Assembly (NCBI GenBank): GCA_902574685.1
Contig: CACGOO010000004.1
Span: 1-64,000 of the forward strand
Source: an uncultured Pelagibacteraceae bacterium
Lineage (GTDB): Bacteria; Pseudomonadota; Alphaproteobacteria; Pelagibacterales; Pelagibacteraceae
Length of the DNA: 64,000 nucleotides
Reading direction: 5' to 3'
Below, one piece after another: positions 55,086 to 63,994 of the stretch. Within the stretch, counting starts at the first letter, position 1, and every line of letters begins with the position of its first letter. The notes beneath the pieces were generated by a model. That model was not told the origin of the DNA, ran no database searches, and saw nothing but the letters and a program-made list of their open reading frames with translations. The translations under genes were made by a program, and so were the position numbers.

Positions 55086-57035
55086 ATGACTAATAAACTT
55101 AAGGAAGAGAAAAGTCCGTATTTAAAGCAGCACAAAGATAATCCAGTAAATTGGTTTGCTTGGAATAAAGAAAGTTTAGAACAAGCAAAAAAAGAAAAAA
55201 AACCAATATTTCTTAGTGTTGGATATGCAAGCTGTCATTGGTGTCATGTGATGGCTCATGAAAGTTTTGAAGATGATCAAACTGCTAAAATAATGAATGA
55301 AAAATTTATAAACATTAAAGTTGATAGAGAAGAAAGACCTGATTTAGATTATGTTTTTCAAAGAAGTTTATCTATTTTAACAGGAACCCAAGGAGGTTGG
55401 CCTTTATCGATGTTTCTTGATGAAAATGGAGTTCCTTTTACTGGTGGAACTTATTTCCCACCAAAAGAAATGCATGGAAGACCAGATTTTCAAAAAGTTC
55501 TAAATAATGTTTCTGACGTATATAATAAGAATAGAGAAAAAATTCTCGATCAAGCGCCCCAAATGCAAGAAATATTTGGTAAAATTAATCAAAGATCAGC
55601 AGTATTAAATCAACCATTAGAGCCATTTTTAGAAAAAATTATACAGCACCTTGATAAAGATAATGGGAGTTTCAAGGGAGCTCCTAAGTTTCCCCAATTT
55701 TATTTATTTGATGCAATGTTTTATTTTTATTTAAAAACAGGAAAAGGAGAATACTTTAAACCTGTTGAAACTTTACTATACAATATTTCGTCAAAAGGAA
55801 TGTATGATCATCTAGCTGGAGGTATAGCAAGATACACTGTTGATGAAAATTGGATCATCCCTCATTTCGAAAAAATGCTTTATGATAATATTCAATATAT
55901 AGGATTGTTAAATAAGTTCTTTCAAAAAACTAATGATATTTATTATAAGAAAAAGTTAGAGCAGACTATAGATTTTATTAATTCAGAATTTAAAAATGAT
56001 TTTGATCTTTATGGGTCTGCATATGATGCCGATAGCGATGGTGTTGAAGGAAAATATTATGTATGGAATTATGCAGAACTAAAAAATACTCTGGGTTCTA
56101 AATTTAATTTATTTGCAAAAAAATATAATTTAACTGAAGAGGGAAATTTTGAAGGTAATAATATTTTAATAGAAACTCATAATAAACTTTCCGATGATGA
56201 GATTAAAGAAATCTCAAACACAGAAAAAACGTTATTAGATCAAAGAAATAAACGTACTAAACCATTATTTGATGATAAATCTCAAACTGATCAAAATTGT
56301 TTTTTATTAGAAACACTTCTTCTTTCATCGCTAGTAACTGATAATGAAGAATTAAAACAAAATACTCTTGTTAGTATAAAGATATTGGAAAAATATTTGT
56401 CAGACAAAATTTTCCATTGCTATCAAGACACAGAGATTGACGCTTTTTTGGAAGATTACGTATACTATGCTAGTCTTTTGATAACTATTTATGAGTTAGA
56501 TGGTGATGTTAAATACATCGAAAAAGCAAAAGATATTTTAATAAAAACCTGGGAATACTTCTTTGATAAAAAATCAGGCTTAATGCAGAAAAATAAAATA
56601 TTAGACAATGATCTATTTGTACAACCAGTAGATCTAAATGATAATAATATACCAAATGGAAATAGCGTATATTTAAACTTATGTAATAAAATATATATTA
56701 TAACTAGCGATAAAATATGGTTTGAAAAAATTGATATTTTAAAAAAGAGTTTCCACCAAGTTTTAAACTCAAACTTTGCACAAATGTTTAGTTTTGTAAA
56801 ATCATTGGATATTTGTAATGAAAGTATATCTTTTACAATTCATGGAAAGCAAAATTTAGATCCTAATATAAAAAAGTATTTGCAAAAAAAATTTTTTACT
56901 AGAGCTACATTTAAATATCTAGATAATGAAGTAAAAGAGGCAAAAATTGTTATATGTAAAAATCAAACTTGCTCTAACAAATTAAGTAATATAAAGGAAA
57001 TTGAAGATTATCTAAAAAGAAACAATATAAGCTAA
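55086..57035 (+). CDS. Thioredoxin-domain protein of the DUF255/YyaL (SPATA20) family
   Basis: This 649-residue cytoplasmic protein starts NKLKEEKSPYLKQHKDNPVNW, the family hallmark, with a thioredoxin-like domain containing the C-x-x-C motif in GYASCHWCHVM near residue 50 and DREERPDLD after it. GTQGGWPLSMFLDENG and GGTYFPP follow, then a helical toroid resembling N-acylglucosamine epimerase-type barrels (GGIARYTVDENWIIPHFEKMLYDN, DADSDGVEGKYYVW). Bacterial function is not established. It shares one base with gshA, so a thiol-related role with glutathione synthesis is possible but only inferred. Confidence 0.88.
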   Translation: MTNKLKEEKSPYLKQHKDNPVNWFAWNKESLEQAKKEKKPIFLSVGYASCHWCHVMAHESFEDDQTAKIMNEKFINIKVDREERPDLDYVFQRSLSILTGTQGGWPLSMFLDENGVPFTGGTYFPPKEMHGRPDFQKVLNNVSDVYNKNREKILDQAPQMQEIFGKINQRSAVLNQPLEPFLEKIIQHLDKDNGSFKGAPKFPQFYLFDAMFYFYLKTGKGEYFKPVETLLYNISSKGMYDHLAGGIARYTVDENWIIPHFEKMLYDNIQYIGLLNKFFQKTNDIYYKKKLEQTIDFINSEFKNDFDLYGSAYDADSDGVEGKYYVWNYAELKNTLGSKFNLFAKKYNLTEEGNFEGNNILIETHNKLSDDEIKEISNTEKTLLDQRNKRTKPLFDDKSQTDQNCFLLETLLLSSLVTDNEELKQNTLVSIKILEKYLSDKIFHCYQDTEIDAFLEDYVYYASLLITIYELDGDVKYIEKAKDILIKTWEYFFDKKSGLMQKNKILDNDLFVQPVDLNDNNIPNGNSVYLNLCNKIYIITSDKIWFEKIDILKKSFHQVLNSNFAQMFSFVKSLDICNESISFTIHGKQNLDPNIKKYLQKKFFTRATFKYLDNEVKEAKIVICKNQTCSNKLSNIKEIEDYLKRNNIS

Positions 57036-58330
57036 TGATAGAGACAAAGGAACAAATAATAGAACATTTTAAGTCAGGCTCAAAGGATAAATCTAATTTA
57101 AAGATTGGAGTTGAGCATGAAAAATTTATTTTTGATAAAAAAACAAATAAGAGAATTGATTATTCCAAAATCAAGAAAATGTTTGAAAATTTATATGAGT
57201 TTGGCTGGAAACCTATTTTTGAGGAAAAAAATCCAATAGCGTTAACTAAGAATGGTAAAAGTATTACTTTAGAGCCTGGTAATCAAATAGAGCTATCTGG
57301 AGCAAAATTAAATAATATTCACGAAGCTTGTGCTGAATCTCATGAATATTTATTTGAGTTAAATCAGGTAATTGAAAAATTAGATTTTAAAATAGTAAGC
57401 GCTGGATATGATCCTATATCTAAACTAGAGGATATACCTAATAATCCAAAAAAAAGGTATGAGGTTATGACCAAAGATATGCCTTTTGGAGGAAAACTAA
57501 GTTTGGATATGATGTATAAAACTGCAGGTACCCAATTAAATTTAGATTATACCTCAGAAGAAGATTTTATAAAAAAATTTAAGTTGGCAAATAATTTAGT
57601 TCCAATATCTATCGGACTTTTTGCAAATTCCTCTATAGTTGAAAAAAGTAATAGTGGATACTTATCTTACAGATCTAAAGTTTGGCAAGAAACATCTAGA
57701 GGTGGATTGCCTGAGTTTTTTTTAAAAGATGTAAATTTTGAAAAATATGCAGATTATATTATGAATTATCCAATCTTATTTTTACAAAGTGAAGGTAATT
57801 ATATATCTGGAAAGAAATATTTATTTAAAAACTTTATGAATGGAGAAATTAAAGAAATTGGAAATAAAATTCCTAGTACTAATGATCTTGATACACATTT
57901 AGGAACAATATTTACAGAGAACAGATTAAAACAATATATCGAATTAAGATCAAGTGATGCGTGCGGATGGGAGTGTTTATGTGCTGGTCCTGCCCTATTC
58001 ACTGGATTACTTTATGGAAATCTGGAAGAAGCTTTAGATTTAATTAAAAATTGGGAAGCTAATGAAGTGCTTTCAGCTTATAAAAATGCCCCTAAAAACG
58101 GCTTGAAAACTAATTTGATGGGCAAGGATATTTCGTATTGGGCAGAGAGACTATTAGACATATCAAAATCAGGATTAAAAAAGAGAGACTTTTTAAATAG
58201 AAAAAAATTAAGTGAAGTAAAGTTTTTAGATCACTTAGAAAAAATTGTAAAAAGTAAAAAAACAAATGCTGATAATATAATAAGTAAGTATTCAAATTCC
58301 GAAAATTTGAATGATTTATATGACCAATAA
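57035..58330 (+). CDS. gshA: Glutamate-cysteine ligase (plant/alphaproteobacterial type)
   Basis: This 431-residue enzyme joins glutamate and cysteine, the first step of glutathione synthesis. KIGVEHEKFIFD near the N-terminus, ITLEPGNQIELSGA near residue 80, and IELRSSDACGWECLCAGPALFTGLLYG near 305 mark the GCS2-like plant/alphaproteobacterial class, unlike the enterobacterial GshA. It overlaps the DUF255 gene by one base upstream and gshB by 11-20 bases downstream, depending on the gshB start. Confidence 0.93.
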   Translation: MIETKEQIIEHFKSGSKDKSNLKIGVEHEKFIFDKKTNKRIDYSKIKKMFENLYEFGWKPIFEEKNPIALTKNGKSITLEPGNQIELSGAKLNNIHEACAESHEYLFELNQVIEKLDFKIVSAGYDPISKLEDIPNNPKKRYEVMTKDMPFGGKLSLDMMYKTAGTQLNLDYTSEEDFIKKFKLANNLVPISIGLFANSSIVEKSNSGYLSYRSKVWQETSRGGLPEFFLKDVNFEKYADYIMNYPILFLQSEGNYISGKKYLFKNFMNGEIKEIGNKIPSTNDLDTHLGTIFTENRLKQYIELRSSDACGWECLCAGPALFTGLLYGNLEEALDLIKNWEANEVLSAYKNAPKNGLKTNLMGKDISYWAERLLDISKSGLKKRDFLNRKKLSEVKFLDHLEKIVKSKKTNADNIISKYSNSENLNDLYDQ

Positions 58331-59243
58331 AATTGTTGCTATACAAGGTGATAATTTAAAAAAAATAAATATCAAAACAGATACTACTATTTTTTTAGCT
58401 AATGAAGCTCAAAACAAGGGTTATGAATTATTTTATTATTATCCAGAAAATTTATCGAATATAAGAGGAAAAACTGTAAGTGAAGGATATTTTATTAAAA
58501 TTGATTATTCAAAAAAGAAATTTTATAAAATTATAAAAAAATCAAAATTAGACTTATCCTTTGCAAAATATATTTTAATCCGACAGGATCCACCTTTTAA
58601 CTTGGAATATATTTCTACAACATTAATGCTAGATAGAATCAAAGATAAAACAAAAATTATTAATGATCCTACTTCAGTAAGAAATATTTCAGAAAAATTT
58701 TATTCTTTAAATTTTAAAAGCTATATGGCGGATACAATATTTACTAAAGATTTGATTGAAATTAAAAAATTTTTCAAAAAACATAAAAAGATAATAATTA
58801 AACCTATTCATAGCTATGGTGGTAATGATATAAATCTTATTTCAGGGAAGCTTAATTTACTTAAAATAAAGCAAATATTGAAAAAACACGGTCACATTAT
58901 GTGTCAAAAATTTTTAAATAAAATTAAGTTTGGAGATAAAAGAGTTTTTATTATAAATGGTAAGGTTTGCGGAGCTATATCTAGAGTTCCAAAATCAGGA
59001 TCAATATTGAGCAATATGAGCAAAGGTGCAAAACCTAAAATCGCATTTTTAAGTAATAAAGAGCTAAAAATTTCAAATATAATTGCAAAAAAAATTAAGA
59101 AAGACGGAATTTACTTTGCAGGAATAGACTTTATTGATGGAAAGTTAAATGGAGATATAAATGTAACATCACCAACAGGTATAAAAACATACTTTGATTT
59201 ATCTCAGATAAACTTGGCTAAGACTTTTTGGAAAGGTTTATAG
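58320..59243 (+). CDS. gshB: Glutathione synthetase
   Basis: This ATP-grasp enzyme of about 307 residues adds glycine to gamma-glutamylcysteine. LIRQDPPFNLEYI, the ATP-site KPIHSYGGNDI, FGDKRVFIINGKVCGAISRVP and DINVTSPTGIKTYFD near the C-terminus are all GshB features. I choose ATG 58320 (MTNKIVAIQGD); an ATG three codons upstream is possible. The usual M-D-P motif of the N-terminal domain is not obvious. It follows gshA directly, so both steps of glutathione synthesis are co-expressed. Confidence 0.94.
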   Translation: MTNKIVAIQGDNLKKINIKTDTTIFLANEAQNKGYELFYYYPENLSNIRGKTVSEGYFIKIDYSKKKFYKIIKKSKLDLSFAKYILIRQDPPFNLEYISTTLMLDRIKDKTKIINDPTSVRNISEKFYSLNFKSYMADTIFTKDLIEIKKFFKKHKKIIIKPIHSYGGNDINLISGKLNLLKIKQILKKHGHIMCQKFLNKIKFGDKRVFIINGKVCGAISRVPKSGSILSNMSKGAKPKIAFLSNKELKISNIIAKKIKKDGIYFAGIDFIDGKLNGDINVTSPTGIKTYFDLSQINLAKTFWKGL

Positions 59244-60110
59244 TTGAAAAACTTATCAAATCAGCAAAAAGGATCATCTCTAGCATTTATAGCTGTGATG
59301 TTTATCACACCAGATTCACTTTTTATAAGATTATCTTCTATAGATACTTGGGGATTATTGTTTTATAGAGGTGCGATACCATTTGTAGCTGTATTAATTG
59401 GACTTCTTATATTTTATAAAAAAAACTTTATTAAAGCATTTTTGAATGTTGGTTATGCTGGTATTTTTTATATTATAAGTTTTTCGATTTGTAACATCAC
59501 ATTTATAATTTCAATCCAAAATACAAATGTAGCAAATACATTAATAATGATTGCAATGGCACCCATGCTTTCGGCAATCCTTGGTGCAATATTTTTAAAA
59601 GAGGTTCCCGATAAGAAGACCTGGGTAGCTATAGCCATTACTTTAGTTGCTGTAATATATATATTTTACGACTCTCTAGAGATGGGTAACTTATTTGGTG
59701 ATCTTATGGGTATAACTACAGCTTTTGGACTCGCCACCAACGCAGTAATAATAAGGTCAGCAAAAGATAGAGATTTACTACCTTCAGCAGTTGTTGGTAA
59801 GCTTACAGTAGCTCTATTTGCTCTCTTTTTCGTTGAAAGTTATGAGTTAGTTGAAAAAGACCTGATTTATATACCTTTAATGTGTATTTTGTGTGTAGCA
59901 ATACCATTCGTTTTGGTGACGATTGCTCCAAGATTTATACCTGCCGAGGAAGTTAATCTGTTTTTTCTTCTAGAGACCATTTTAGGACCCATTTGGGTTT
60001 GGTTAGTTATCAAAGAACAGCCGAGTATAGAGACAATAGTTGGTGGACTTGTAATTATTTTCACTATAGCTATTCACTCTTATCTAAAATTAAAATCTTC
60101 TTCTAAATAA
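59244..60110 (+). CDS. EamA/DMT-family transporter
   Basis: This 288-residue drug/metabolite transporter has about ten hydrophobic segments; AFIAVMFITPDSLFIRLSS opens the first repeat and GDLMGITTAFGLATNAVII the second. It begins with a TTG directly after the gshB stop; no in-frame ATG exists before the first helix, so TTG is plausible. Linkage to gshAB suggests export or uptake of a thiol or related metabolite, but this is only context. Confidence 0.83.
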   Translation: MKNLSNQQKGSSLAFIAVMFITPDSLFIRLSSIDTWGLLFYRGAIPFVAVLIGLLIFYKKNFIKAFLNVGYAGIFYIISFSICNITFIISIQNTNVANTLIMIAMAPMLSAILGAIFLKEVPDKKTWVAIAITLVAVIYIFYDSLEMGNLFGDLMGITTAFGLATNAVIIRSAKDRDLLPSAVVGKLTVALFALFFVESYELVEKDLIYIPLMCILCVAIPFVLVTIAPRFIPAEEVNLFFLLETILGPIWVWLVIKEQPSIETIVGGLVIIFTIAIHSYLKLKSSSK

Positions 60111-60180
60111 AATTATTTTTCTTTTTGTCACAAATTTGTCTTGATTTAAAATTAGATCGCCCATAAACACCGCTAATTTT

Positions 60181-61473
60181 ATGAACAAAATTATAAAAAA
60201 CTCTTGGGCTCTCTTTATGGGTATGGCATTTATAATGCTCGCTCATGGTTTTCAAGGTACTCTTTTAGGTGTTAGAGCAGTTAAAGAAAATTTTGGTCTA
60301 TCATCGACAGGTTTTTTGTTTTCTGGATATTTTGTTGGATATTTTATTGGAGCAAAAATTATACAATCATTAATTCATAGAGTTGGACATATTAGAGTAT
60401 TCGCGGCTTTTGCTTCTGTCACTTCAATTGTGGTCTTGTTACACTCTATTTTTGTAAATCCTATTTCATGGTTCGTGCTTAGAATGATTTCTGGATTTAG
60501 CATGGTTTGCCTTTATACAATTGCTGAAAGCTGGTTAAATGATAGATCTACAAATAAGAATAGAGGTAGTGTTTTATCAATCTATATGATTGTTATGTAT
60601 GCCTCTATGGCGATTGGAATGTTTTTCATAAACTTTAGTAGACCAGAAAACTTTCAACCTTTTATATTGATATCTTTATTTATGTCATTGTCTCTTGTTC
60701 CAATATTATTAACAAAAAGAAAGGCTCCAAACTTTAAAAAAATATCAGGTATGAAACTCAAGGAAGTTTATAAATCATCACCATTTGGTGTTGTAAGTTC
60801 GTTTTTAATTGGAATATCACATTCTGCTGTTTTTTCATTGATTGCAGTTTATGCTACATCGATGAATTTTAGTATTTTAGAAGTTTCAATAGTAACATTT
60901 TTATTTGCGATATCTGGAGCTATATCTCAATGGCCAATTGGAAAATTATCAGATGTTTTGGATAGAAGAATTGTAATTATTTATACAACATTTGGAGCAG
61001 CTTTATTTTGTTTTTTGGCGATTATTTCTTCGGGTCAAATGTATATGCCTGCAGGTTTAGCTACATCAAAATTATTTTTTTATATCTGTATAATGTGTTT
61101 TTCTTTTTGTAGTCTACCAATGTTTGCATTAATTTTTGCACACACAAATGATTTTATACCAAAAGAAAAATTTGTAGCAGCAGGAGCAGGATTACAATTT
61201 GTTTTTGGTCTTGGTGCAATTTGCGGTCCTTTTATGTGCTCATTATTTATGGAATTTTTAGGAGAAAATGGATTTTTTATTTTTTTAATTATATTTCATT
61301 CATTTATTGGTTTATTTGGAATATATAGAATGCAAATTAGAGAATCTGGAGATAACCCAGATTCACAATTTGCACCTATGCCTCAAACAATTACTCCAGC
61401 CGGTATAGAACTTAATCCTTCAACTGAACCAATAGATGAACCAAATAATTTGAACGAATTTAAGAAAATTTAG
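60181..61473 (+). CDS. Major facilitator superfamily transporter (YcaD-like)
   Basis: This 430-residue protein has twelve hydrophobic segments: LFMGMAFIMLAHGFQGTLLGVRA first, then FSGYFVGYFIGAK in helix 2, and the loop IAESWLNDRSTNKNRG after helix 4. QWPIGKLSDVLDRR, between helices 8 and 9, is the MFS motif A repeat. The overall wording (AESWLN, QWPIGKLSD) resembles the YcaD/YfkF type of uncharacterised proteobacterial permeases. A Pro/Asn-rich cytoplasmic tail of about 45 residues ends the protein. Substrate unknown. Confidence 0.85.
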   Translation: MNKIIKNSWALFMGMAFIMLAHGFQGTLLGVRAVKENFGLSSTGFLFSGYFVGYFIGAKIIQSLIHRVGHIRVFAAFASVTSIVVLLHSIFVNPISWFVLRMISGFSMVCLYTIAESWLNDRSTNKNRGSVLSIYMIVMYASMAIGMFFINFSRPENFQPFILISLFMSLSLVPILLTKRKAPNFKKISGMKLKEVYKSSPFGVVSSFLIGISHSAVFSLIAVYATSMNFSILEVSIVTFLFAISGAISQWPIGKLSDVLDRRIVIIYTTFGAALFCFLAIISSGQMYMPAGLATSKLFFYICIMCFSFCSLPMFALIFAHTNDFIPKEKFVAAGAGLQFVFGLGAICGPFMCSLFMEFLGENGFFIFLIIFHSFIGLFGIYRMQIRESGDNPDSQFAPMPQTITPAGIELNPSTEPIDEPNNLNEFKKI

Positions 61474-61488
61474 TGTAAGTTCAAAATT

Positions 61489-62145
61489 ATGAAAACAGCA
61501 TTAATATTCGGATCAACTGGATTAATTGGTGGAATATTACTTAAACTGTTAACTAATGATCAAAAATATAAAAAAATTAAGGTTTTTGTAAGATCTTCTA
61601 CTTCAAAAATTGATCCCAAAATAGAAGTTATTCAAACAGATTTTACAAAATTAGAAAATATTAAATCAGAAATAAAAGGCGATGATTGTTTTTTTTGCAT
61701 TGGAACTACAAGAAAAAAAACACCTAACAAACAAGATTATATAAACACCGAATACAATTTACCTGTAACAATTGGAAAAATTTGTAGCGATAATAGTGTA
61801 CAAAATTTTACTTATATTTCTTCATTGGGTGCCAGTTCAAAAAAAACAAATTTGTATTTAAAAAATAAAGGTATGGCTGAAGAAGAATTAAGAAAACTAA
61901 ACTTTAAAAAATTTATTGTAATTAGACCTTCATTTTTAATTGGAAAAAGAATAGAGGAAAGATTGGGAGAAAAAATAGGTATTTTCGCCATGAAATGTAT
62001 ATCGCCAATTTTAGTTGGAGATTTAAAAAAATATAAATCGATAAATGCAGAAATAGTTGCCAAATCCATGATAAATATATCAAACAGCGAAATACAAAGT
62101 GGAGCATTTGAACCACCTCAATTATTGCAAATTGGACGAGAATAA
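61489..62145 (+). CDS. NAD(P)-binding atypical short-chain dehydrogenase (HTATIP2-like)
   Basis: This 218-residue Rossmann protein starts ALIFGSTGLIGGILLKLL, a G-x-x-G-x-x-G dinucleotide motif, and contains FFCIGTTRKKTPNKQDY, YISSLGASSKKTNLYLKNKGMAEEEL and IVIRPSFLIGKRIEERLGE, which match the HTATIP2/TIP30-like group of atypical SDRs. Cytoplasmic; substrate and reaction unknown. It starts 15 bases after the MFS gene and is probably co-transcribed with it. Confidence 0.8.
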   Translation: MKTALIFGSTGLIGGILLKLLTNDQKYKKIKVFVRSSTSKIDPKIEVIQTDFTKLENIKSEIKGDDCFFCIGTTRKKTPNKQDYINTEYNLPVTIGKICSDNSVQNFTYISSLGASSKKTNLYLKNKGMAEEELRKLNFKKFIVIRPSFLIGKRIEERLGEKIGIFAMKCISPILVGDLKKYKSINAEIVAKSMINISNSEIQSGAFEPPQLLQIGRE

Positions 62146-62190
62146 ATTTTTTATAAAGTAATAAAATATTAAAAAAAATTATTTAAGTGC

Positions 62191-62196
62191 TATAAT
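62191..62196 (+). promoter_or_regulatory. Candidate -10 element of the GYD-domain gene
   Basis: A perfect TATAAT stands 19 bases before the start at 62216 and 7 bases before an AAGGAGG ribosome-binding site (62204-62210), the strongest in the window. No good -35 hexamer is seen. The combination suggests a separately and highly translated gene. Confidence 0.45.
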
Positions 62197-62215
62197 ACAT
62201 TTCAAGGAGGTATCT

Positions 62216-62539
62216 ATGGCTAAATTTTTTTTAATGGGAAATTTTACAGAGAAAGCATTCGCAGGCTTTTTAAAAGATCCAGGATCAGATAGATCTGAGG
62301 TTGCTAGAAAGTGTTCTGAAAGTGTTGGTGCTGAAATGAAATCTTACACATATTTAAGAGGACCCTATGACTTTATAGTTGAAACTCATGGCACATTTGA
62401 GCAAATGGCTGCAATAAAAATGGCTACTGAGGGAAGTGGTGCACTTAAAAATATCGCCATTTGTGAGGAAACACCAATGAATGAAATTGCAAATCATGCA
62501 ACAAAAGTATCAAGTGGCTATAAAGCTCCTGGACAATAA
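62216..62539 (+). CDS. GYD-domain protein
   Basis: This 107-residue protein resembles the GYD family: KFFLMGNFTEKAFAGFLKDP, YTYLRGPYDFIVETHGTFEQMAAIKMA and GALKNIAICEETPM follow the pattern of a small ferredoxin-like alpha/beta fold with the G-x-Y-D-F/I core (here R-G-P-Y-D-F). Function unknown. A consensus AAGGAGG five bases before the ATG, and balanced codon use, suggest strong expression. A long hairpin follows at 62546-62574, so it is probably monocistronic. Confidence 0.78.
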   Translation: MAKFFLMGNFTEKAFAGFLKDPGSDRSEVARKCSESVGAEMKSYTYLRGPYDFIVETHGTFEQMAAIKMATEGSGALKNIAICEETPMNEIANHATKVSSGYKAPGQ

Positions 62540-62545
62540 TATAAC

Positions 62546-62574
62546 TGGTAGCTTCATTAATTATGGAGCTACCA
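62546..62574 (+). terminator. Long hairpin after the GYD-domain gene
   Basis: TGGTAGCTTCAT (62546-62557) pairs with ATGGAGCTACCA (62563-62574) with one T-G wobble around a 5-base loop. The T-run expected of an intrinsic terminator is weak (ATTTAAAA follows), so it may instead protect the 3' end or act in both directions. Confidence 0.55.
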
Positions 62575-62639
62575 ATTTAAAATCGAAACTGTCAAAATAT
62601 CTCATTCAAATAAAGTAATATTGATCTATTAAGAAAGTT

Positions 62640-63098
62640 ATGAACAAAAGAAAATTTATAAAATTATCTATATTTGGATCATTATTATACAGTATTTTTC
62701 CATACAAAATTTCATTAGCTGAAACCAAAAAAATAATTAATGAAAATTTAACAGAAGCCCAAAAAAAAATAATGTTTGAGGAAGCAACCGAACGACCATT
62801 CTCAAGCCCTCTTAATTATGAGAAAAGAGAAGGTTTTTATCACTGTGCAAATTGTGGAGCTAAACTATTTAAGTCTAGCTCGAAATTTGATAGTGGAACT
62901 GGTTGGCCATCATTTACAGAGGCGCTTCCTGGAGCTTTTAAAACTAAGGTTGATTACAGCTTTGGCATGAAAAGAATTGAATACCATTGTGCAAAATGTG
63001 GTGCTCATCACGGACATGTCTTTGAAGACGGTCCTGGATCGACAGGAAAGAGATATTGTAATAACGGCTTGTGTTTAATATTTAAGCCATCATCATAA
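62640..63098 (+). CDS. msrB: Peptide methionine-(R)-S-oxide reductase, exported
   Basis: This 152-residue MsrB repairs oxidised methionine. The N-terminus NKRKFIKLSIFGSLLYSIF is a KR variant of the Tat signal motif, so the enzyme probably acts in the periplasm after folding. Zinc cysteines are in HCANCGAKLF and HCAKCGAHHGHVF, GTGWPSF binds substrate, and the catalytic Cys140 is in KRYCNNG. A further cysteine, Cys145, replaces the usual Ser/Ala-rich segment after the active site. It sits between a GYD protein and a small ORF and near sodB, an oxidative-stress neighbourhood. Confidence 0.93.
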   Translation: MNKRKFIKLSIFGSLLYSIFPYKISLAETKKIINENLTEAQKKIMFEEATERPFSSPLNYEKREGFYHCANCGAKLFKSSSKFDSGTGWPSFTEALPGAFKTKVDYSFGMKRIEYHCAKCGAHHGHVFEDGPGSTGKRYCNNGLCLIFKPSS

Positions 63099-63110
63099 AA
63101 CGGAGGAATA

Positions 63111-63296
63111 ATGAAGATATTGAGTATATTGAAAGGGGTTGAATTAGTTATAGCAGATTTAGAAGTAAATTTGGGAGAACAAGTGAGAAGTGCACCTACG
63201 TTATGCGCAAGATACAATGGTAAGATTATACCTTTAAACACTGCTCAAGATGGTCGACCTATTCTTATGAGAGAAGAAAACGCTTTAGAAAACTAA
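63111..63296 (+). CDS. Small conserved-looking protein of unknown function
   Basis: I do not recognise this 61-residue protein. It has a good GGAGG ribosome-binding site at 63102-63106, four bases before the ATG, and follows msrB by 12 bases, so it is probably real and co-transcribed. The product contains KGVELVIADLEVNLGEQV and RYNGKIIPLN, neither very AT-driven nor low-complexity, and one cysteine. No signal or membrane segment is evident. Confidence 0.5.
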   Translation: MKILSILKGVELVIADLEVNLGEQVRSAPTLCARYNGKIIPLNTAQDGRPILMREENALEN

Positions 63297-63315
63297 TTTT
63301 GTATTTAATTGCGTC

Positions 63316-63329
63316 AACTTAATTAAGTT
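63316..63329. promoter_or_regulatory. Perfect 14-bp palindrome upstream of sodB
   Basis: AACTTAATTAAGTT is a perfect inverted repeat in the 64-base spacer between the small ORF and sodB, 31 bases before the sodB start. Its place suits an operator for a stress or metal regulator. Chance occurrence in AT-rich DNA cannot be excluded. Confidence 0.35.
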
Positions 63330-63360
63330 TATTTACAAGAAAATATTATAAAAAATAACT

Positions 63361-63954
63361 ATGACATTTGAATTACCAAAACTAGATTATTCTAATGAGG
63401 CTTTGTCTCCAGTAATGTCACAAGAAACATTAGAATTACATCATGGAAAACATCATCAAAACTACATAACAAATCTTAACAATTTTATAAAAGATACGGA
63501 CATGGCTGAAATGTCATTGGAAGATATAATTGTTAAAAGCTCAAAAGATAACTCAAAAGCTGGAATATTTAATAATGCAAGCCAGCATTGGAACCATAAT
63601 CTTTTTTGGAAGTGCATGAAGCCAAAAGGTGGTGGGAATATTCCGTCAAAACTTGAGAAAAAAATTGTAGAAGATTTTGGAAGCGTTGAAAAATTTAAAG
63701 ATCAATTTAAACAAGCAGGTATAACTCAATTTGGATCAGGTTGGTGTTGGTTATCTTTAAATAATGATAAATTGGTCGTTACAAAAACAGCTAATGCTGC
63801 TAATCCTTTAATTGATAACTTAAAACCAATACTTGGTTGTGATGTCTGGGAACATTCATATTACATTGATTATAGAAATAGAAGACCTGAATATTTAGAT
63901 AAATTTGTTGATAATCTTATAGATTGGGAATTTGTTGAATCTCTATTAATCTAA
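63361..63954 (+). CDS. sodB: Superoxide dismutase, Fe type
   Basis: This 197-residue Fe/Mn-family enzyme has metal ligands visible in ELHHGKHHQNY, NNASQHWNHNLFW, and the Asp and His of GCDVWEHSYYIDYRN. The glutamine in N-N-A-S-Q, at the position typical of Fe enzymes, and QFGSGWCWL point to the iron form. No signal peptide, so cytoplasmic. It detoxifies superoxide close to msrB. A palindrome 31 bases upstream may be its operator. Confidence 0.95.
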   Translation: MTFELPKLDYSNEALSPVMSQETLELHHGKHHQNYITNLNNFIKDTDMAEMSLEDIIVKSSKDNSKAGIFNNASQHWNHNLFWKCMKPKGGGNIPSKLEKKIVEDFGSVEKFKDQFKQAGITQFGSGWCWLSLNNDKLVVTKTANAANPLIDNLKPILGCDVWEHSYYIDYRNRRPEYLDKFVDNLIDWEFVESLLI

Positions 63955-63982
63955 TTAATCCTAGAACTTTTTGAGATATATC

Positions 63983-63994
63983 AAATAGCTATTT
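63983..63994. other. 12-bp palindrome after sodB
   Basis: AAATAGCTATTT is a perfect inverted repeat inside the larger imperfect repeat ATCAAATAGCTATTTTTGAT, 29 bases after the sodB stop at the window edge. It could belong to a transcription terminator or to an operator of the next gene; the T-run is short. Nothing else is seen in the last 46 bases. Confidence 0.3.
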
